From: Gemmatimonadota bacterium
GTDB taxonomy: Bacteria; Gemmatimonadota; Gemmatimonadetes; Longimicrobiales; Gaopeijiaceae
Direction: 5' to 3'
NCBI GenBank assembly: GCA_021295835.1
Contig: JAGWBP010000001.1
Span: forward strand, 1-64,000
Length of the DNA: 64,000 nucleotides
In this document: positions 1 to 9,288 of the stretch, piece by piece
How positions within the stretch are numbered: the stretch's first letter is position 1
How the letters are laid out: each line of letters begins with the position of its first letter
The notes under the pieces: model-generated
Databases searched by the model: none
Told to the model about the DNA's origin: nothing
What the model saw: only the letters and a program-made list of their open reading frames with translations
Translations under genes and position numbers: made by a program

Positions 1-52
1 ATCCACCTCGGCGGCCTCGACCTCTACCCCGATGGCCTGCCCGCATGACCTG

Positions 53-916
53 CTACCCACCAGAAATGGGGAAGAACCTCCAGAATTTGAGTCTATCCCT
101 GCCCCAGTCCCTCATTAGTGCGTTGAATCCCAACGTGCATGGGCCGCCCCCGACCCTACCGATCTGATATCCGCCCACAAGCTTGCCTTCCGGTACAGCG
201 CCTGTAAGCCATGACTCTTGGCTCGGCGACAATTTCGATGCTACCGCCCGCGGGGAAGCATCCCGCACAGTAGAAACCCACGCCCCCGCAGCCTCCTCTC
301 GGAATGACAACATCGGGACGGGGACGGCCAAATCGGTGGCCAAGCCAATTACCGCTGCCAGCGTCACCGAGTCCGCAACCCCAATTCCAATTGCGATTCT
401 GTTGGCCTCTTCGTCTACCGACAGGCTGACCACTCGCGGAATGGCGAACACATGCGGACGAAGGCGGGCGCGGTGGCGAGCCAAGTCAACGAACGAATGC
501 TCGGCGCGACGCACGACCACCTCCGGTTCCGATCCCGCCCGGAAGATGCCTTCGCTCCGGATGAGGTCCAGGGCGGAAGCCGCCGTGAGCTCATCATCGT
601 TCGCGTCGGAGATGGCGACCACCAGCCGACTGCTGCCGGGGGCATCGTAGTAGATTCCTGCGAACCCGGGGATCAACTGGGCCAGGGCAAGCATGGTCGG
701 AGTCTCGCCGAGATCCCTGGCCAGCTCCTCCGCTGCCTTCTGATTGATGTATGCCGCCGTCCGATTGTGTCCGGCGAATTCGGTGGGGTTGCCGTCGAAA
801 CACCCTGCACCTGGCGAAATGCAAACAGCCAGCATAACGGTCTGAGCGATGAGTTGGCCCAGAGTTCGAGGGGAGCGGGGAATGCGAGTCGGTCTGCACG
901 GAGTCGTCCAGATCAT
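53..916 (-). pseudogene. Truncated chymotrypsin-like (S1) serine protease
   Basis: The reading frame has 287 codons from the ATG at 916, which follows an AAGGGAAGG-type ribosome site; an in-frame ATG further up lacks one. Residues 1-39 look like an export signal ending in a Cys. The middle (about 60-240) has the alternating strand pattern of the pro-region seen in secreted S1 proteases. Near the end the run GGYQIGRVGGGPCTLGFNA resembles the first strands of an alpha-lytic-type catalytic domain. The frame then gives about 20 unrelated residues and stops, so the His-Asp-Ser triad is missing. The other two frames close quickly, so a simple one-base frameshift does not restore the domain. I infer a deleted protease gene; a short secreted protein with a new role is the alternative. 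Confidence 0.5.
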
Positions 917-1016
917 CACAATGGATCCTTCCCTTGCTGAGTCGAGTGAGTGAGTCCTGCCTCGTCCACCAAGCGCCATGGAGGTGGCTTGGAGTCGTTC
1001 CTGATCGGCCTCCTAC

Positions 1017-2285
1017 CTAGTAGGCCGGTATTGCCCACAACTCCACCCAGTCGAAGACACCGAACGCGTCGGTGGTCCCATCCGGTCCGTAGGTGACGAG
1101 CCGTGCGACCTCCATTATGTTTGGCCAGTCTCTTGCGACTAGATCGACTGTTGCAAGAATAGTCCCGCCGGCTGCAAGCGTCATCACGCCGTTGCGTGAC
1201 GTCCAGACCAACTCGGTCAACTCGCCGACCGTTCCAACAGCTTCCGAGTTGCCGAATAGCCCGGGCTCCGTCGTGTTGCAGCAGTAGTAGAAGATCCTCC
1301 AGTTTGCCTCTGGTGCCTGATGATAGAACGTGTCGGCGTATCCGATGGAGGCCCACAGACGTATCACAGTCGAACCGATAGGAGCGTACGACCACAGCCC
1401 AGTCGTATACTGCTCGTCCCCCTCCTCGATCCCCATGGACGCCGAGTACTCCCATTCGGTTACGTCAACCGTGCGTTCGGCGGAACCCAGGTAATATGGG
1501 TCGTGATTGCCCATCTGCAGATAGCCGTCGCCAAAGCGGTACATGGTGTGCTCGTTGAAGGACCAGTCCCCTACGTCCGCGTCCATGTTGTCGCGAAAAA
1601 CCAATTCCGGCTCCAACACTTCGGCGTGCAAATCCAGCGATGCCGTCAGCTCACCGGGATCGGTGGCAATCACCGTCACCGTGGCCTCGCCCAGAGCAAG
1701 GCCTCTGACGATCAGCGTAGTGGAATCCTCGATCGCGGCCGACACAACGGCAAGATCATCCGAGGCGGCAGAAAAAGTAAGCGGCTGACGATCCGGATCG
1801 ACGAAGTATCCGCCAATCGCCGCCCGAGCACTTCCGCCAATCAGCATCCTGGCCCCAGGTATGCTCCCCAACGCTAGCGGCGGCCGATTCGGCACCCGCA
1901 CAGGGACGTCTACCGATACCGCACCACCGTCCGGATCTTCCGCCCTCAGCGTGATCGTGGCGACCCCCGGCGATAACCCCCGAACCCGATAGATCGTCCC
2001 GAAGACCTGGACCCCCACGATCTCCTCGTCCGACGACACGCCCGTGATCGTCAGCGTCTCGCCCTCGGGGTCCCTGAAGCAGACACCGCGCTCCACGACG
2101 TCACCGGTTTCAACCTCAAGCGGTGCAGGTAACCAGCCAGGGCAAGCTGCCGGAGGCTGGCCGGTACAGGCTGCTGCGAGCAGGCCGATCAGGACCGCGA
2201 TATGCGATCGATAACGCGGGTGGCAGAACGCGCGGTGTAACGTGCAACCCCGAGATGCGCCCAACGAACGCGAGGGCGATTTCAT
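1017..2285 (-). CDS. Lipoprotein with Ig-like domains and LamG-type C-terminal domain
   Basis: Codes for 422 aa. The ATG at 2285 is chosen because it follows a GGGGGGAGCGGAG ribosome site and starts a lipoprotein signal with lipobox LAAAC. Two Ig-like repeats follow (about 45-130 and 135-225), recognisable by strands such as GVATITLRAEDPDGG and GEATVTVIATDPGELTAS. The rest (about 230-422) is aromatic-rich and beta-stranded, like a concanavalin/LamG sugar- or protein-binding fold. No catalytic motif is visible. It is a tandem paralogue of the next gene (2569-3966) with the same domain order. An envelope-anchored adhesion or binding role is inferred; the ligand is unknown. Confidence 0.75.
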   Translation of the reverse strand: MKSPSRSLGASRGCTLHRAFCHPRYRSHIAVLIGLLAAACTGQPPAACPGWLPAPLEVETGDVVERGVCFRDPEGETLTITGVSSDEEIVGVQVFGTIYRVRGLSPGVATITLRAEDPDGGAVSVDVPVRVPNRPPLALGSIPGARMLIGGSARAAIGGYFVDPDRQPLTFSAASDDLAVVSAAIEDSTTLIVRGLALGEATVTVIATDPGELTASLDLHAEVLEPELVFRDNMDADVGDWSFNEHTMYRFGDGYLQMGNHDPYYLGSAERTVDVTEWEYSASMGIEEGDEQYTTGLWSYAPIGSTVIRLWASIGYADTFYHQAPEANWRIFYYCCNTTEPGLFGNSEAVGTVGELTELVWTSRNGVMTLAAGGTILATVDLVARDWPNIMEVARLVTYGPDGTTDAFGVFDWVELWAIPAY

Positions 2286-2568
2286 CGAATCTCCGCTCCC
2301 CCCCCTGGACGCTGCGCCGACTGTGGGCAAGCCAGCAAGTCCTCAGGGGTCAGTTGTGAAGCAAGGGGCAACCGCCCGGCCAAACGGCCACAGCTAACCT
2401 TCCCTACAAGGTCGCCCGGAAAATGCCACCCGTACAAAGGACAGGATGCAACACAGAATCCCGGAACGCCACCGGAGGCCCTGGCGCACACGGTCTCGGG
2501 CGCCAGGACCTCCTGCTTCCTTTGCCACTCAACGCGGTGGCAAGGCTGGCAAACTGGTGGGTTCTACA

Positions 2569-3966
2569 TCACTGCGCGGTGAGAGTCATCTGCTGCATTG
2601 CTTCAGGAGGCAAGGGCGTGAGGGGCGATGCACCATCATCCTCGAACTGCCAATCGCCAGACATGTCCCCAGCATCGTCGTATGCATCGATAGCCCACAG
2701 CTCGGCCCAATCGAAGTATGACATCTGGTTTACGCCATTCTCGCCGCCCCCGGCGTAGCCGAACAACCGCGATTGCTGATTGATGTGAGGATATAGGCCT
2801 GCGGCATCCTCGCTGTGCACCACGGTCTCTCCAACGGTCATCGACATCTTCCCACGTTGCACTCCCCAATGGAACTCGCTAAACTCGCCGACTGCATTAA
2901 CGGCGTCACTCATTCCACCCGTGATCCATGCGTAGCCGCGGGGACAACAACCCCAGATCTGCCAGTTAGCCGGCACTTCGGCTTCAAATATGTACTGGTA
3001 CTGAGTGATATGGCCTATGGTCCCAATAAACCATCGCAAGGGGCCGACGGGATCGGCCACGGTCGACCAAAAGCCGAGCGTCTGATTGCTGGAAGCGTCT
3101 CCTGCGGCCATCGACATCGATACCATCCACTCGGCGGCATTGTCGTTGGGATTCCGGAAGCCCGAGATGAAATAGGACGAATAGCGGTTGTATACAGCGA
3201 CGTGTCCTTCCTTTTCGAAATAGGAGTACCATGTGGCGAAGTTCCAGGCGAAGTCGAAGGTGTTCTCGTCGAAATCATCACGCCAGAAGAGCACTGGCTC
3301 GACCACCCGAATGTACCCCTGGAGCTCGGCCACTCCGCCGTGCGGATCTGTGGCCGTCAATACCGCATTGGTCTCGCCAACCGAGAGGGCCGTTATAATC
3401 AGCCTCAGAGAGTCCTCCAGCACTACACTGGCAACTGCGCCGTCTTCTGAACTTGCCGAGAAGAACAGGGGGTCCCTGTCGGCGTCTCTGAAGAAGTCGT
3501 CAACGTACAACTCCATGACCTGCTCCGTCAGGAGCTTGATCTTAGGCCACTCGCCTGCTACGAAGGGTGCCTGGTTGGGGACCTGGAGCTCGAAGTCAAC
3601 CGACGCCGTATTGCCGCCCGGATCCTCCGCCGTGATGGTGATCGTGGAGGTGCCGGGGCCCTGCGCCTTGACGAGGACCGCCTTGCCGTAGACGAGCCCG
3701 ATGCCGACCTTATCGTCCGACGTTGATGTCGTGACGACCAATTGTGCGCCCTCAGGATCCACGAAGCAGTAGTCCACAAGCTCCTCGTTGCCTGTCAGCA
3801 GTATGACGGGGCTCTTGATTTCTCTGGCATCCTCGCCCGTGCAAACTGTCGGTGGATCCCCGCCGCTGCAAGCCGCGAGGAGCGAGCCGACCACCACGAG
3901 CGACGACCATCGGAGCAGGGCACGGAACCCCGCTGTGGGCGATGTGGTAGACAGAAGTGTGTTCAT
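2569..3966 (-). CDS. Lipoprotein with Ig-like domains and LamG-type C-terminal domain (paralogue)
   Basis: Codes for 465 aa from the ATG at 3966, preceded by GAGAGGGAG, with a signal peptide ending in the lipobox LLAACS. Domain order matches the gene at 1017-2285: two Ig-like repeats (about 50-230, with motifs GTSTITITAEDPGGNTAS and GETNAVLTATDPHGGVAE), then a beta-rich domain with many Trp, Tyr and Phe. The C-terminal tail of about 35 residues after the WAELWAI motif is extra compared with the paralogue. The 283-bp gap between the two genes shows no other gene. The pair probably arose by duplication. Function is unknown beyond surface anchoring. Confidence 0.75.
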   Translation of the reverse strand: MNTLLSTTSPTAGFRALLRWSSLVVVGSLLAACSGGDPPTVCTGEDAREIKSPVILLTGNEELVDYCFVDPEGAQLVVTTSTSDDKVGIGLVYGKAVLVKAQGPGTSTITITAEDPGGNTASVDFELQVPNQAPFVAGEWPKIKLLTEQVMELYVDDFFRDADRDPLFFSASSEDGAVASVVLEDSLRLIITALSVGETNAVLTATDPHGGVAELQGYIRVVEPVLFWRDDFDENTFDFAWNFATWYSYFEKEGHVAVYNRYSSYFISGFRNPNDNAAEWMVSMSMAAGDASSNQTLGFWSTVADPVGPLRWFIGTIGHITQYQYIFEAEVPANWQIWGCCPRGYAWITGGMSDAVNAVGEFSEFHWGVQRGKMSMTVGETVVHSEDAAGLYPHINQQSRLFGYAGGGENGVNQMSYFDWAELWAIDAYDDAGDMSGDWQFEDDGASPLTPLPPEAMQQMTLTAQ

Positions 3967-4360
3967 CGTGTGTCTCCCTCTCTTGGAGTGTATCGGAGTG
4001 CCCCGCGGGGCCTGCCCTGACCCCGGAGCACCCACCACGGGCCGCCGTCGGCGCACCGGCCGGGCGACCCAGTTGTTCCCGTCCATCATATAGCCCTCCG
4101 TCCTGGCCCGCAACCCCGGCAACCACACCGACTCCCCGCCAGCAAGGGCGGAGCCATCGATCGGAGCACCTGCCGACAGGCGCGACCCGGATACCACCGC
4201 TGATGGCAAGTATGGGGATGTAGTCCCCGTTGCGCAAGTCTCGATGGTCGATGGGGCCATCGGAGCGACCTGTCCTAGGGCTCCACGCCACTCCGAGCGG
4301 CCACCTAGCGCGGGCTGCAGCGAGTTGCGATGGGTTATGAACGATGACTATATGCTTACA
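3967..4360. other. Intergenic region, 394 bp, no gene recognised
   Basis: This gap lies between the start of the second Ig-like lipoprotein and the stop of thiI, both on the minus strand. It should carry the lipoprotein promoter. No RNA gene, repeat copy or convincing small reading frame was found; the open frames here are upstream extensions of the lipoprotein frame without ribosome sites. Confidence 0.5.
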
Positions 4361-5800
4361 CTACCGTCGCAACGCGTATGCCTCGTAACCCATTGTCTGC
4401 ATTAGATTTGCGTACTGTGCGGAAACAACGCCATTGGGGCAGTATAGTACGTATCGACTAGCCTTGTCCAGAGTCGGTAGCACACCCGGCAGCTCCCGCG
4501 GCCTGATTCGGAGCGCGTCGGGCAAGCGCCGTGTCGTCGCCAATCCCGCTGGCGCACAGTCGATTACCAGCGCCCCCGTGGGCACTTCATCGACCCAGAG
4601 GTAGTCCCGCCCCCGCCCACTCTCCTCCGTTTCGAGCAAGCCCCTGACGCTCCGCCCCGCGACCGCACGCACCAAGAGCTGCGCCTCCAACGGCGCCTCC
4701 TCGCGGTCCACCGCCCCCACCCGCGCCCCGGTCACCGGCTTCCCCTCGAGGATCGCGCAGTACTCTCTGATGCGCGCCGAGAGCGCCGCCGTCCCGACGC
4801 GCCCGGCGATCCTGACTATCTCCTCCTTGTCGAATCCGATCAGCGGCCTGAGGACCGGAAGCGTCGCGGAGGCGTCGATCGCCCTAAGGTTGCGGAGCGT
4901 CTGCGACGACACCTGCCCCATCGCCTCGCCTGTGACCAGCGCCTCGGCACCGGTCTCCGTGGCGACCGCCTCGGCCGCCCGGTACATGAGGCGCTTGAGG
5001 ACCACCTGCCAGTAGCGCGGCGTGACGCGCGCCTGGAGCTGCTCGACCGCCTCGCCGAAGTCGATGGCGTGGATCTGCGGTTCGTATCCGTGGCTCCAGC
5101 GGGTAGCGAGCACCCTTGCGACCTGCGTGACCGCACGCTCGTAGGCGGGGCCAGCCAAGTTGCAGAAGACGTATTCGAGCGCCACACCCCGCTTGAGGAG
5201 CAACCAGGCCGCTACCGCCGAGTCGTAGCCACCGGAGATGAGGCACACTGCCCTGCCCTGCGTGCCGACGGGCAGCCCACCGGGGCCCTCGGTGCGTCCA
5301 TAATACAGGTAGGCACGGTGGTCGCGGACCTCGACCGAGACGGTGACTTCGGGCGAGGTAAGGTCCACGGTGCCGTAGGGATTGAGGGCGCCACCCAGCC
5401 GCACCGCGATGTCGCGCGATGTGAACTCGTGCCTTCCTGCGCGGCGTGTATCCACGGCGTAGCGTCGCCCCCGGACTGCGTCTCGGTAGAGCTCGTGCCC
5501 CACCCGCTCGATCTGGTCCAGGTCGGCGTCCAGGAGGGCATCTATACGCGAGTAGGAGTGGACCCCGAAGACCCGTGTGGCCACGCGCATCGCCTGGTCG
5601 GCGGCCTCGTGTCCCTCTCCATCGGTCGTGATGGTCACGAAGAGGCGGCTCCAGCGGTCGCTCACCCTTGCCTCGGCGCCGGCCGAGCGGAGCGCACCCT
5701 CGAGGTTGGCCACCAACTGCCGGTGGAACCTGCGCCGGGTGCGGTTCGACTTGCTCGCCACCTCGGCGGCTATGCGGACGATGTAGCTGACATTGGCCAT
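4361..5800 (-). CDS. thiI: tRNA 4-thiouridine synthase / thiazole sulfur transfer protein ThiI with rhodanese domain
   Basis: Codes for 479 aa, the length of the long, E. coli-type ThiI. It has an N-terminal ferredoxin-like plus THUMP region (about 1-170), then the adenylating PP-loop SGGYDS at 189-194. A C-terminal rhodanese-like domain carries a Cys at about 454 (context LYCPNGVV). Known role of the family: ATP activates U8 of tRNA, and the persulfide on the rhodanese Cys donates sulfur; the same domain feeds ThiS in thiazole synthesis. It is the last gene of a minus-strand run, 24 bp after pdxH. A thiamine role fits with riboswitch-controlled thiC elsewhere in the window (54625). Confidence 0.93.
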   Translation of the reverse strand: MANVSYIVRIAAEVASKSNRTRRRFHRQLVANLEGALRSAGAEARVSDRWSRLFVTITTDGEGHEAADQAMRVATRVFGVHSYSRIDALLDADLDQIERVGHELYRDAVRGRRYAVDTRRAGRHEFTSRDIAVRLGGALNPYGTVDLTSPEVTVSVEVRDHRAYLYYGRTEGPGGLPVGTQGRAVCLISGGYDSAVAAWLLLKRGVALEYVFCNLAGPAYERAVTQVARVLATRWSHGYEPQIHAIDFGEAVEQLQARVTPRYWQVVLKRLMYRAAEAVATETGAEALVTGEAMGQVSSQTLRNLRAIDASATLPVLRPLIGFDKEEIVRIAGRVGTAALSARIREYCAILEGKPVTGARVGAVDREEAPLEAQLLVRAVAGRSVRGLLETEESGRGRDYLWVDEVPTGALVIDCAPAGLATTRRLPDALRIRPRELPGVLPTLDKASRYVLYCPNGVVSAQYANLMQTMGYEAYALRR

Positions 5801-5824
5801 GGCGTGGAGTGCGGAAAAGGTCCC

Positions 5825-6442
5825 TCAGGGGTAGAGTCGGCGGAGCGCCCACCCACCTCCCCTGACCCTAAGGTACAGGAAGCGGTCGTGCAGCCTTGCT
5901 GGTCCCTCCTGCCAGAACTCCACCGCCTCGGGCTCGAGACGAAAGCCGGACCAGTGCGGCGGCCTCGGGACCGAAACGCCCTCGAATTGTCGCTCGAAGT
6001 CGCTCGCGCGGCGCTCGAGCGCCACCCGGCCATCCACCTCTCGACTCTGCTCCGATGCCCACGCGCCGATGCGGCTCGCCCGCGAGCGGGTGGCGAAGTA
6101 GGCGTCAGCGTCCGCCTCCGAAGTGGGCGCCACTGGACCCCGCAGGCGCACCTGGCGGCCGAGCGGCTGCCAGTGGAGCGTGAGTCCCGCGCGGGGGTGT
6201 GCGGCGAGGGCGCGGGCCTTCGCCGATCCCAAGTTGGTGTAGAAGACGAAGCCACGCGCATCAATGCGTTTGAGGAGCACCATGCGGCCCTCGGGGGTCC
6301 CTCCCGGTCCGAGGGTGGAGAGGCACGCCGCCTCCGGATGCGCGATCAGCGGGTGCACCTCGGCCCGTTCAAACCACGCGGCGAACTGCCGGATCGGGTC
6401 GTCCAGCAGGTCGCTGCGGCGGAGGGACGGCCGAGCGGCCAT
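5825..6442 (-). CDS. pdxH: Pyridoxamine 5'-phosphate oxidase
   Basis: Codes for 205 aa, close to the usual 200-220. It shows the flavin-binding split-barrel landmarks: GRMVLLKRIDARGFVFYTN near 52-70, the SRASRIGAWASEQS stretch, and the C-terminal PHWSGFRLEPEAVEFW and DRFLYLR motifs. The enzyme oxidises pyridoxamine or pyridoxine 5'-phosphate to PLP using FMN and O2 in the cytoplasm, which implies an aerobic life. It starts 11 bp after the upstream epimerase gene and precedes thiI by 24 bp, so the three are likely one transcript. Confidence 0.95.
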   Translation of the reverse strand: MAARPSLRRSDLLDDPIRQFAAWFERAEVHPLIAHPEAACLSTLGPGGTPEGRMVLLKRIDARGFVFYTNLGSAKARALAAHPRAGLTLHWQPLGRQVRLRGPVAPTSEADADAYFATRSRASRIGAWASEQSREVDGRVALERRASDFERQFEGVSVPRPPHWSGFRLEPEAVEFWQEGPARLHDRFLYLRVRGGGWALRRLYP

Positions 6443-6453
6443 CTAGCCGGACT

Positions 6454-7839
6454 TCAGCGGTCCGGCGGCGTGGCCCGGCCGAGCTGGTGGGCCAGCGACT
6501 CGTCCACGCCCCCGAACTCGAAGCGGAAGCCGCTCTCCAGAGCGGCGTCCGGGAGCACCCGTGCGCTCTCCAGGAGAAGCGCCCTCCCCATCTCGCCTAA
6601 TACGCCGCGCACACCGAGCGAAGGCACCGGCAGCAGGGTCGGTCGTCGGAGCGCCCGTCCCAGGCGCGTGGTGAAGGTCGCGTTGGCCACCGGGTAGGGC
6701 GAAGTCGCGTTCACCGGACCCCCTAGCGACGGCGTGACCAGAGCGTGGTGCACCAGCGCCACCATGTCGTCGTGGTCGATCCAACTGACGAACTGCCGAC
6801 CCGACCCCAGACGCCCTCCCACCCCTAGCTTGAAGGGCAGGAGCATCGTCCCGAGAGCGCCCCCGGCAGGGCTCAGCACGAGACCGGTCCTGAGCGCCAC
6901 GACGCGCGTACCGGAGCTGCGGGCCTTCAGCGCCTCGGCCTCCCACTCGCGGCAGAGGTCGGGGAGGAAGCCGACCCCGGGTCCGCTCCCCTCGGCGAGC
7001 CGCTCGCTTCCACGGTCGCCGTAGTAGCCAATGGCCGAGGCCGAGACGAGCGTGCGCGGCGGATCCCGCAACTGGTTCAGCGCACCCACCAGGAGGCGTG
7101 TTCCCTCGACCCTGCTCCTCCAGATCTCCCTCTTGCGAGCTGGAGTCCACCTGCCCCCCGATATGCTCTCGCCAGCCAGGTGCACCACAGCGTCCAGCCC
7201 ATCGAGCCGCTCACCCTCGATTCGGCCGCCGCTGGGGTCCCAGTGCACCTCCCCGCGCTCACGATCCGGGGGCGTGCGCACGATCGGGACGACCTCGTGG
7301 CCACCGGTGGTCAGGAAGTGCGAGAGCGCCGAGCCGATGAAGCCACCCGAGCCCGTCACCGCCACCCTGAGCGGCGGCCCGTCGTAGGCCGAGTGGCGGG
7401 CCAGATCGTGTCCGATGCGCCGGGCGCGGAAGCGAAAGTAGCGCTTCATCTCGCCCTCGATGGTGGAGGAGGCGAGCGCCCTTATCCCGCGCTCGGGACG
7501 CCCGTACTCGATCCGGTCCCTGACAAGGCAGGCGTCGGTGCCGCGCGGCTCGAACTCGTGGCGGTGCACGCACGGCCCAAGCGGCCCGGAGCTCTGCTCG
7601 TCGGCAAAGTGCCGTTCAGGCTCGAAGTCGGTGTGGCGCACCCTGATATCCACCCTGATCGGCCCACGTCTGACCCGTAGGTGAATGCGTCCCCCGTCGT
7701 CGATGCCGCCCCTTCGCGAGACGATGCGCGCATCCTCCCAGGGGGGGAGCAGGCGCTCGAGAGCGCCCGGACGCATGTGCCACTCCCACACCCGGCGCAC
7801 CGGAAAGGGAAGCTCCGCTTCGTGGATGAACGCCTTCAT
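6454..7839 (-). CDS. SRPBCC domain-TIGR01777 epimerase fusion (YfcH-like)
   Basis: Codes for 461 aa. Its ATG overlaps the stop of rpe (ATGA), which fixes the start against a much longer open frame. Residues 1-150 form an SRPBCC (START-like, hydrophobic ligand cavity) domain beginning MKAFIHEAELPFP. From about 158 a Rossmann NAD(P) domain of the short-chain epimerase type follows, with GSGGFIGS at 163-170, DAVVHLAGESI, and SASAIGYYGDRG carrying the active-site-type Tyr. A C-terminal DUF1731-like segment ends LESGFRFEF. The fusion is a known arrangement of the TIGR01777 family; the substrate is not established. Confidence 0.85.
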   Translation of the reverse strand: MKAFIHEAELPFPVRRVWEWHMRPGALERLLPPWEDARIVSRRGGIDDGGRIHLRVRRGPIRVDIRVRHTDFEPERHFADEQSSGPLGPCVHRHEFEPRGTDACLVRDRIEYGRPERGIRALASSTIEGEMKRYFRFRARRIGHDLARHSAYDGPPLRVAVTGSGGFIGSALSHFLTTGGHEVVPIVRTPPDRERGEVHWDPSGGRIEGERLDGLDAVVHLAGESISGGRWTPARKREIWRSRVEGTRLLVGALNQLRDPPRTLVSASAIGYYGDRGSERLAEGSGPGVGFLPDLCREWEAEALKARSSGTRVVALRTGLVLSPAGGALGTMLLPFKLGVGGRLGSGRQFVSWIDHDDMVALVHHALVTPSLGGPVNATSPYPVANATFTTRLGRALRRPTLLPVPSLGVRGVLGEMGRALLLESARVLPDAALESGFRFEFGGVDESLAHQLGRATPPDR

Positions 7840-8513
7840 TCGGGATCCGGCCCGGATGCAGCCGCGCGAATGGCGCGCACACCTGCCGCAGCCCCTTCCG
7901 GGTGCCCGAAGAGCGACGATCCCGCGACCAGCACCGTGGCGCCGGCCCGAGCCAGGCTGGCGGCGTTTTGAACACCGACGCCGCCGTCCACCTCGACCTC
8001 CACCCCGCCCGGCCGGCGGCGCTCGACCATGGCGCGGGCGTGGGCGACCTTCTCGGGCGACCTGGCGATGAGGTCCTGGCCGCCGAAGCCCGGATCGACC
8101 GACATGACGAGGAGCAGATCGATCTGGTCCAGTACCTCGCCGGCCGCGGCGACCGGAGTGGCCGGGTTGAGCGCCAGGCCAGCCCGCTTGCCCAGGGCCC
8201 GAATCCGCGCCAGGGCGCGGTGCAGGTGCGCCGTCGCCTCGGCGTGAACCGTGATCACATCCGCCCCGGCGCTGGCGAAGTCCTCGAGGTAGCGCTCGGG
8301 ACGGTCGATCATCAGGTGGACGTCCACCACCCGCTCGGTGCTCGCACGCACCGCCTCGACGATGAGCGGACCCACCGTGATATTCGGCACGAAGCGCCCG
8401 TCCATGACGTCGACGTGAATCCACTCGGCGCCCGCCTCGTCGACCGCCCGCACCTCGCGACCAAGCTCGGCGAAGGCGCAGCTGAGCAGCGAGGGCGCGA
8501 TCTTGACGCCCAT
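7836..8513 (-). CDS. rpe: Ribulose-phosphate 3-epimerase
   Basis: Codes for 225 aa, the normal length. It is a TIM barrel with the family motifs in order: APSLLSCAF near the N-terminus (Ser and metal pocket), HVDVMDGRFVPNITVG (metal-binding His and catalytic Asp), DVHLMI, SVDPGFGGQ and VDGGV. It interconverts D-ribulose 5-phosphate and D-xylulose 5-phosphate. Its ATG shares one base with the stop of rpiA (TGATG) and its own stop overlaps the next ATG, so translation of rpiA-rpe-epimerase is probably coupled. Confidence 0.96.
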   Translation of the reverse strand: MGVKIAPSLLSCAFAELGREVRAVDEAGAEWIHVDVMDGRFVPNITVGPLIVEAVRASTERVVDVHLMIDRPERYLEDFASAGADVITVHAEATAHLHRALARIRALGKRAGLALNPATPVAAAGEVLDQIDLLLVMSVDPGFGGQDLIARSPEKVAHARAMVERRRPGGVEVEVDGGVGVQNAASLARAGATVLVAGSSLFGHPEGAAAGVRAIRAAASGPDPE

Positions 8514-9190
8514 CACGCGCGCGACAGGATCCAGACTCCGTCGGCCCCGGCCACGATCGCGCACTCCGCCATCCCTAGGAAGAGGCCCGACTCGACCACC
8601 CCCGCCCTGCCAGCCAGCCCGCGCTCGAGCGCGGGCAGGTCGGGTATCCCGCCCTCGAAGCGGCAGTCGACGATGTAGTTGCCGTTCGCCGTGCGGTACG
8701 GCCGCTCGTCCGCGCCGATTCGCAGGCGGGGCTCCGACCCCAGCTCCCCGAGCCACTCCAGGTGGCTTGCGTGAGCAAAGGGCGTCACCTCGACGGGCAG
8801 GGGCGCACGAGCGCCGAGCCTCGGCACCACCTTGGTGTCGTCTGCGATCACCACCATGCGCCTCGACGCCTGCGCGACGATCTTCTCGCGCAGCAGCGCG
8901 CCCCCGAGCCCCTTGATCAGGTCGAGTCCCGGCGCCACCTCGTCCGCCCCGTCGACGGTCAGGTCCAGGCTGCCCGCCTCCGCGAGCGTGGCCAGGGGTA
9001 TTCCCAACCCACGCGCCGCCATCTCCGTGCGCGCCGAGGTCGCGACGCCGACCACCCCCGGCAGCTCGCGCCGGCGGATGCGCGCCGCCAGGTGGTCGAG
9101 AAAGTGGGCGACGGTCGTCCCGGTCCCAAGGCCCAGCCGCATCCCCGGCTCCACCCTGAGCGCGGCCTCGCGCCCCGCCAGGCGCTTCAT
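8513..9190 (-). CDS. rpiA: Ribose-5-phosphate isomerase A
   Basis: Codes for 225 aa from the ATG at 9190, which follows CGAGGAGC; a GTG about 30 codons further up is possible but would give an unusual tail. Motifs of RpiA are clear: GLGTGTTVAHFLDHL (phosphate loop), VATSARTEM, DLTVDGADEV (catalytic Asp), KGLGGALLREKIVA (catalytic Glu, Lys), and GNYIVDCRF near the end. It converts ribulose 5-phosphate and ribose 5-phosphate. It overlaps rpe by one base and lies 98 bp below the TonB receptor gene on the same strand. Confidence 0.95.
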   Translation of the reverse strand: MKRLAGREAALRVEPGMRLGLGTGTTVAHFLDHLAARIRRRELPGVVGVATSARTEMAARGLGIPLATLAEAGSLDLTVDGADEVAPGLDLIKGLGGALLREKIVAQASRRMVVIADDTKVVPRLGARAPLPVEVTPFAHASHLEWLGELGSEPRLRIGADERPYRTANGNYIVDCRFEGGIPDLPALERGLAGRAGVVESGLFLGMAECAIVAGADGVWILSRA

Positions 9191-9288
9191 ATCGCCGAGC
9201 GCTCCTCGGCCCGGGTCGCGTCCGGACCCCGTGGGGCCCGCCCCTGTGGACCCGACCCCGGTCCTGGGAACGACCTCCGTCCGCACTG

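Noticed and set aside
5069..6697. Plus-strand open frame of 542 codons
   Set aside because: Antisense to thiI and pdxH, no domain content.
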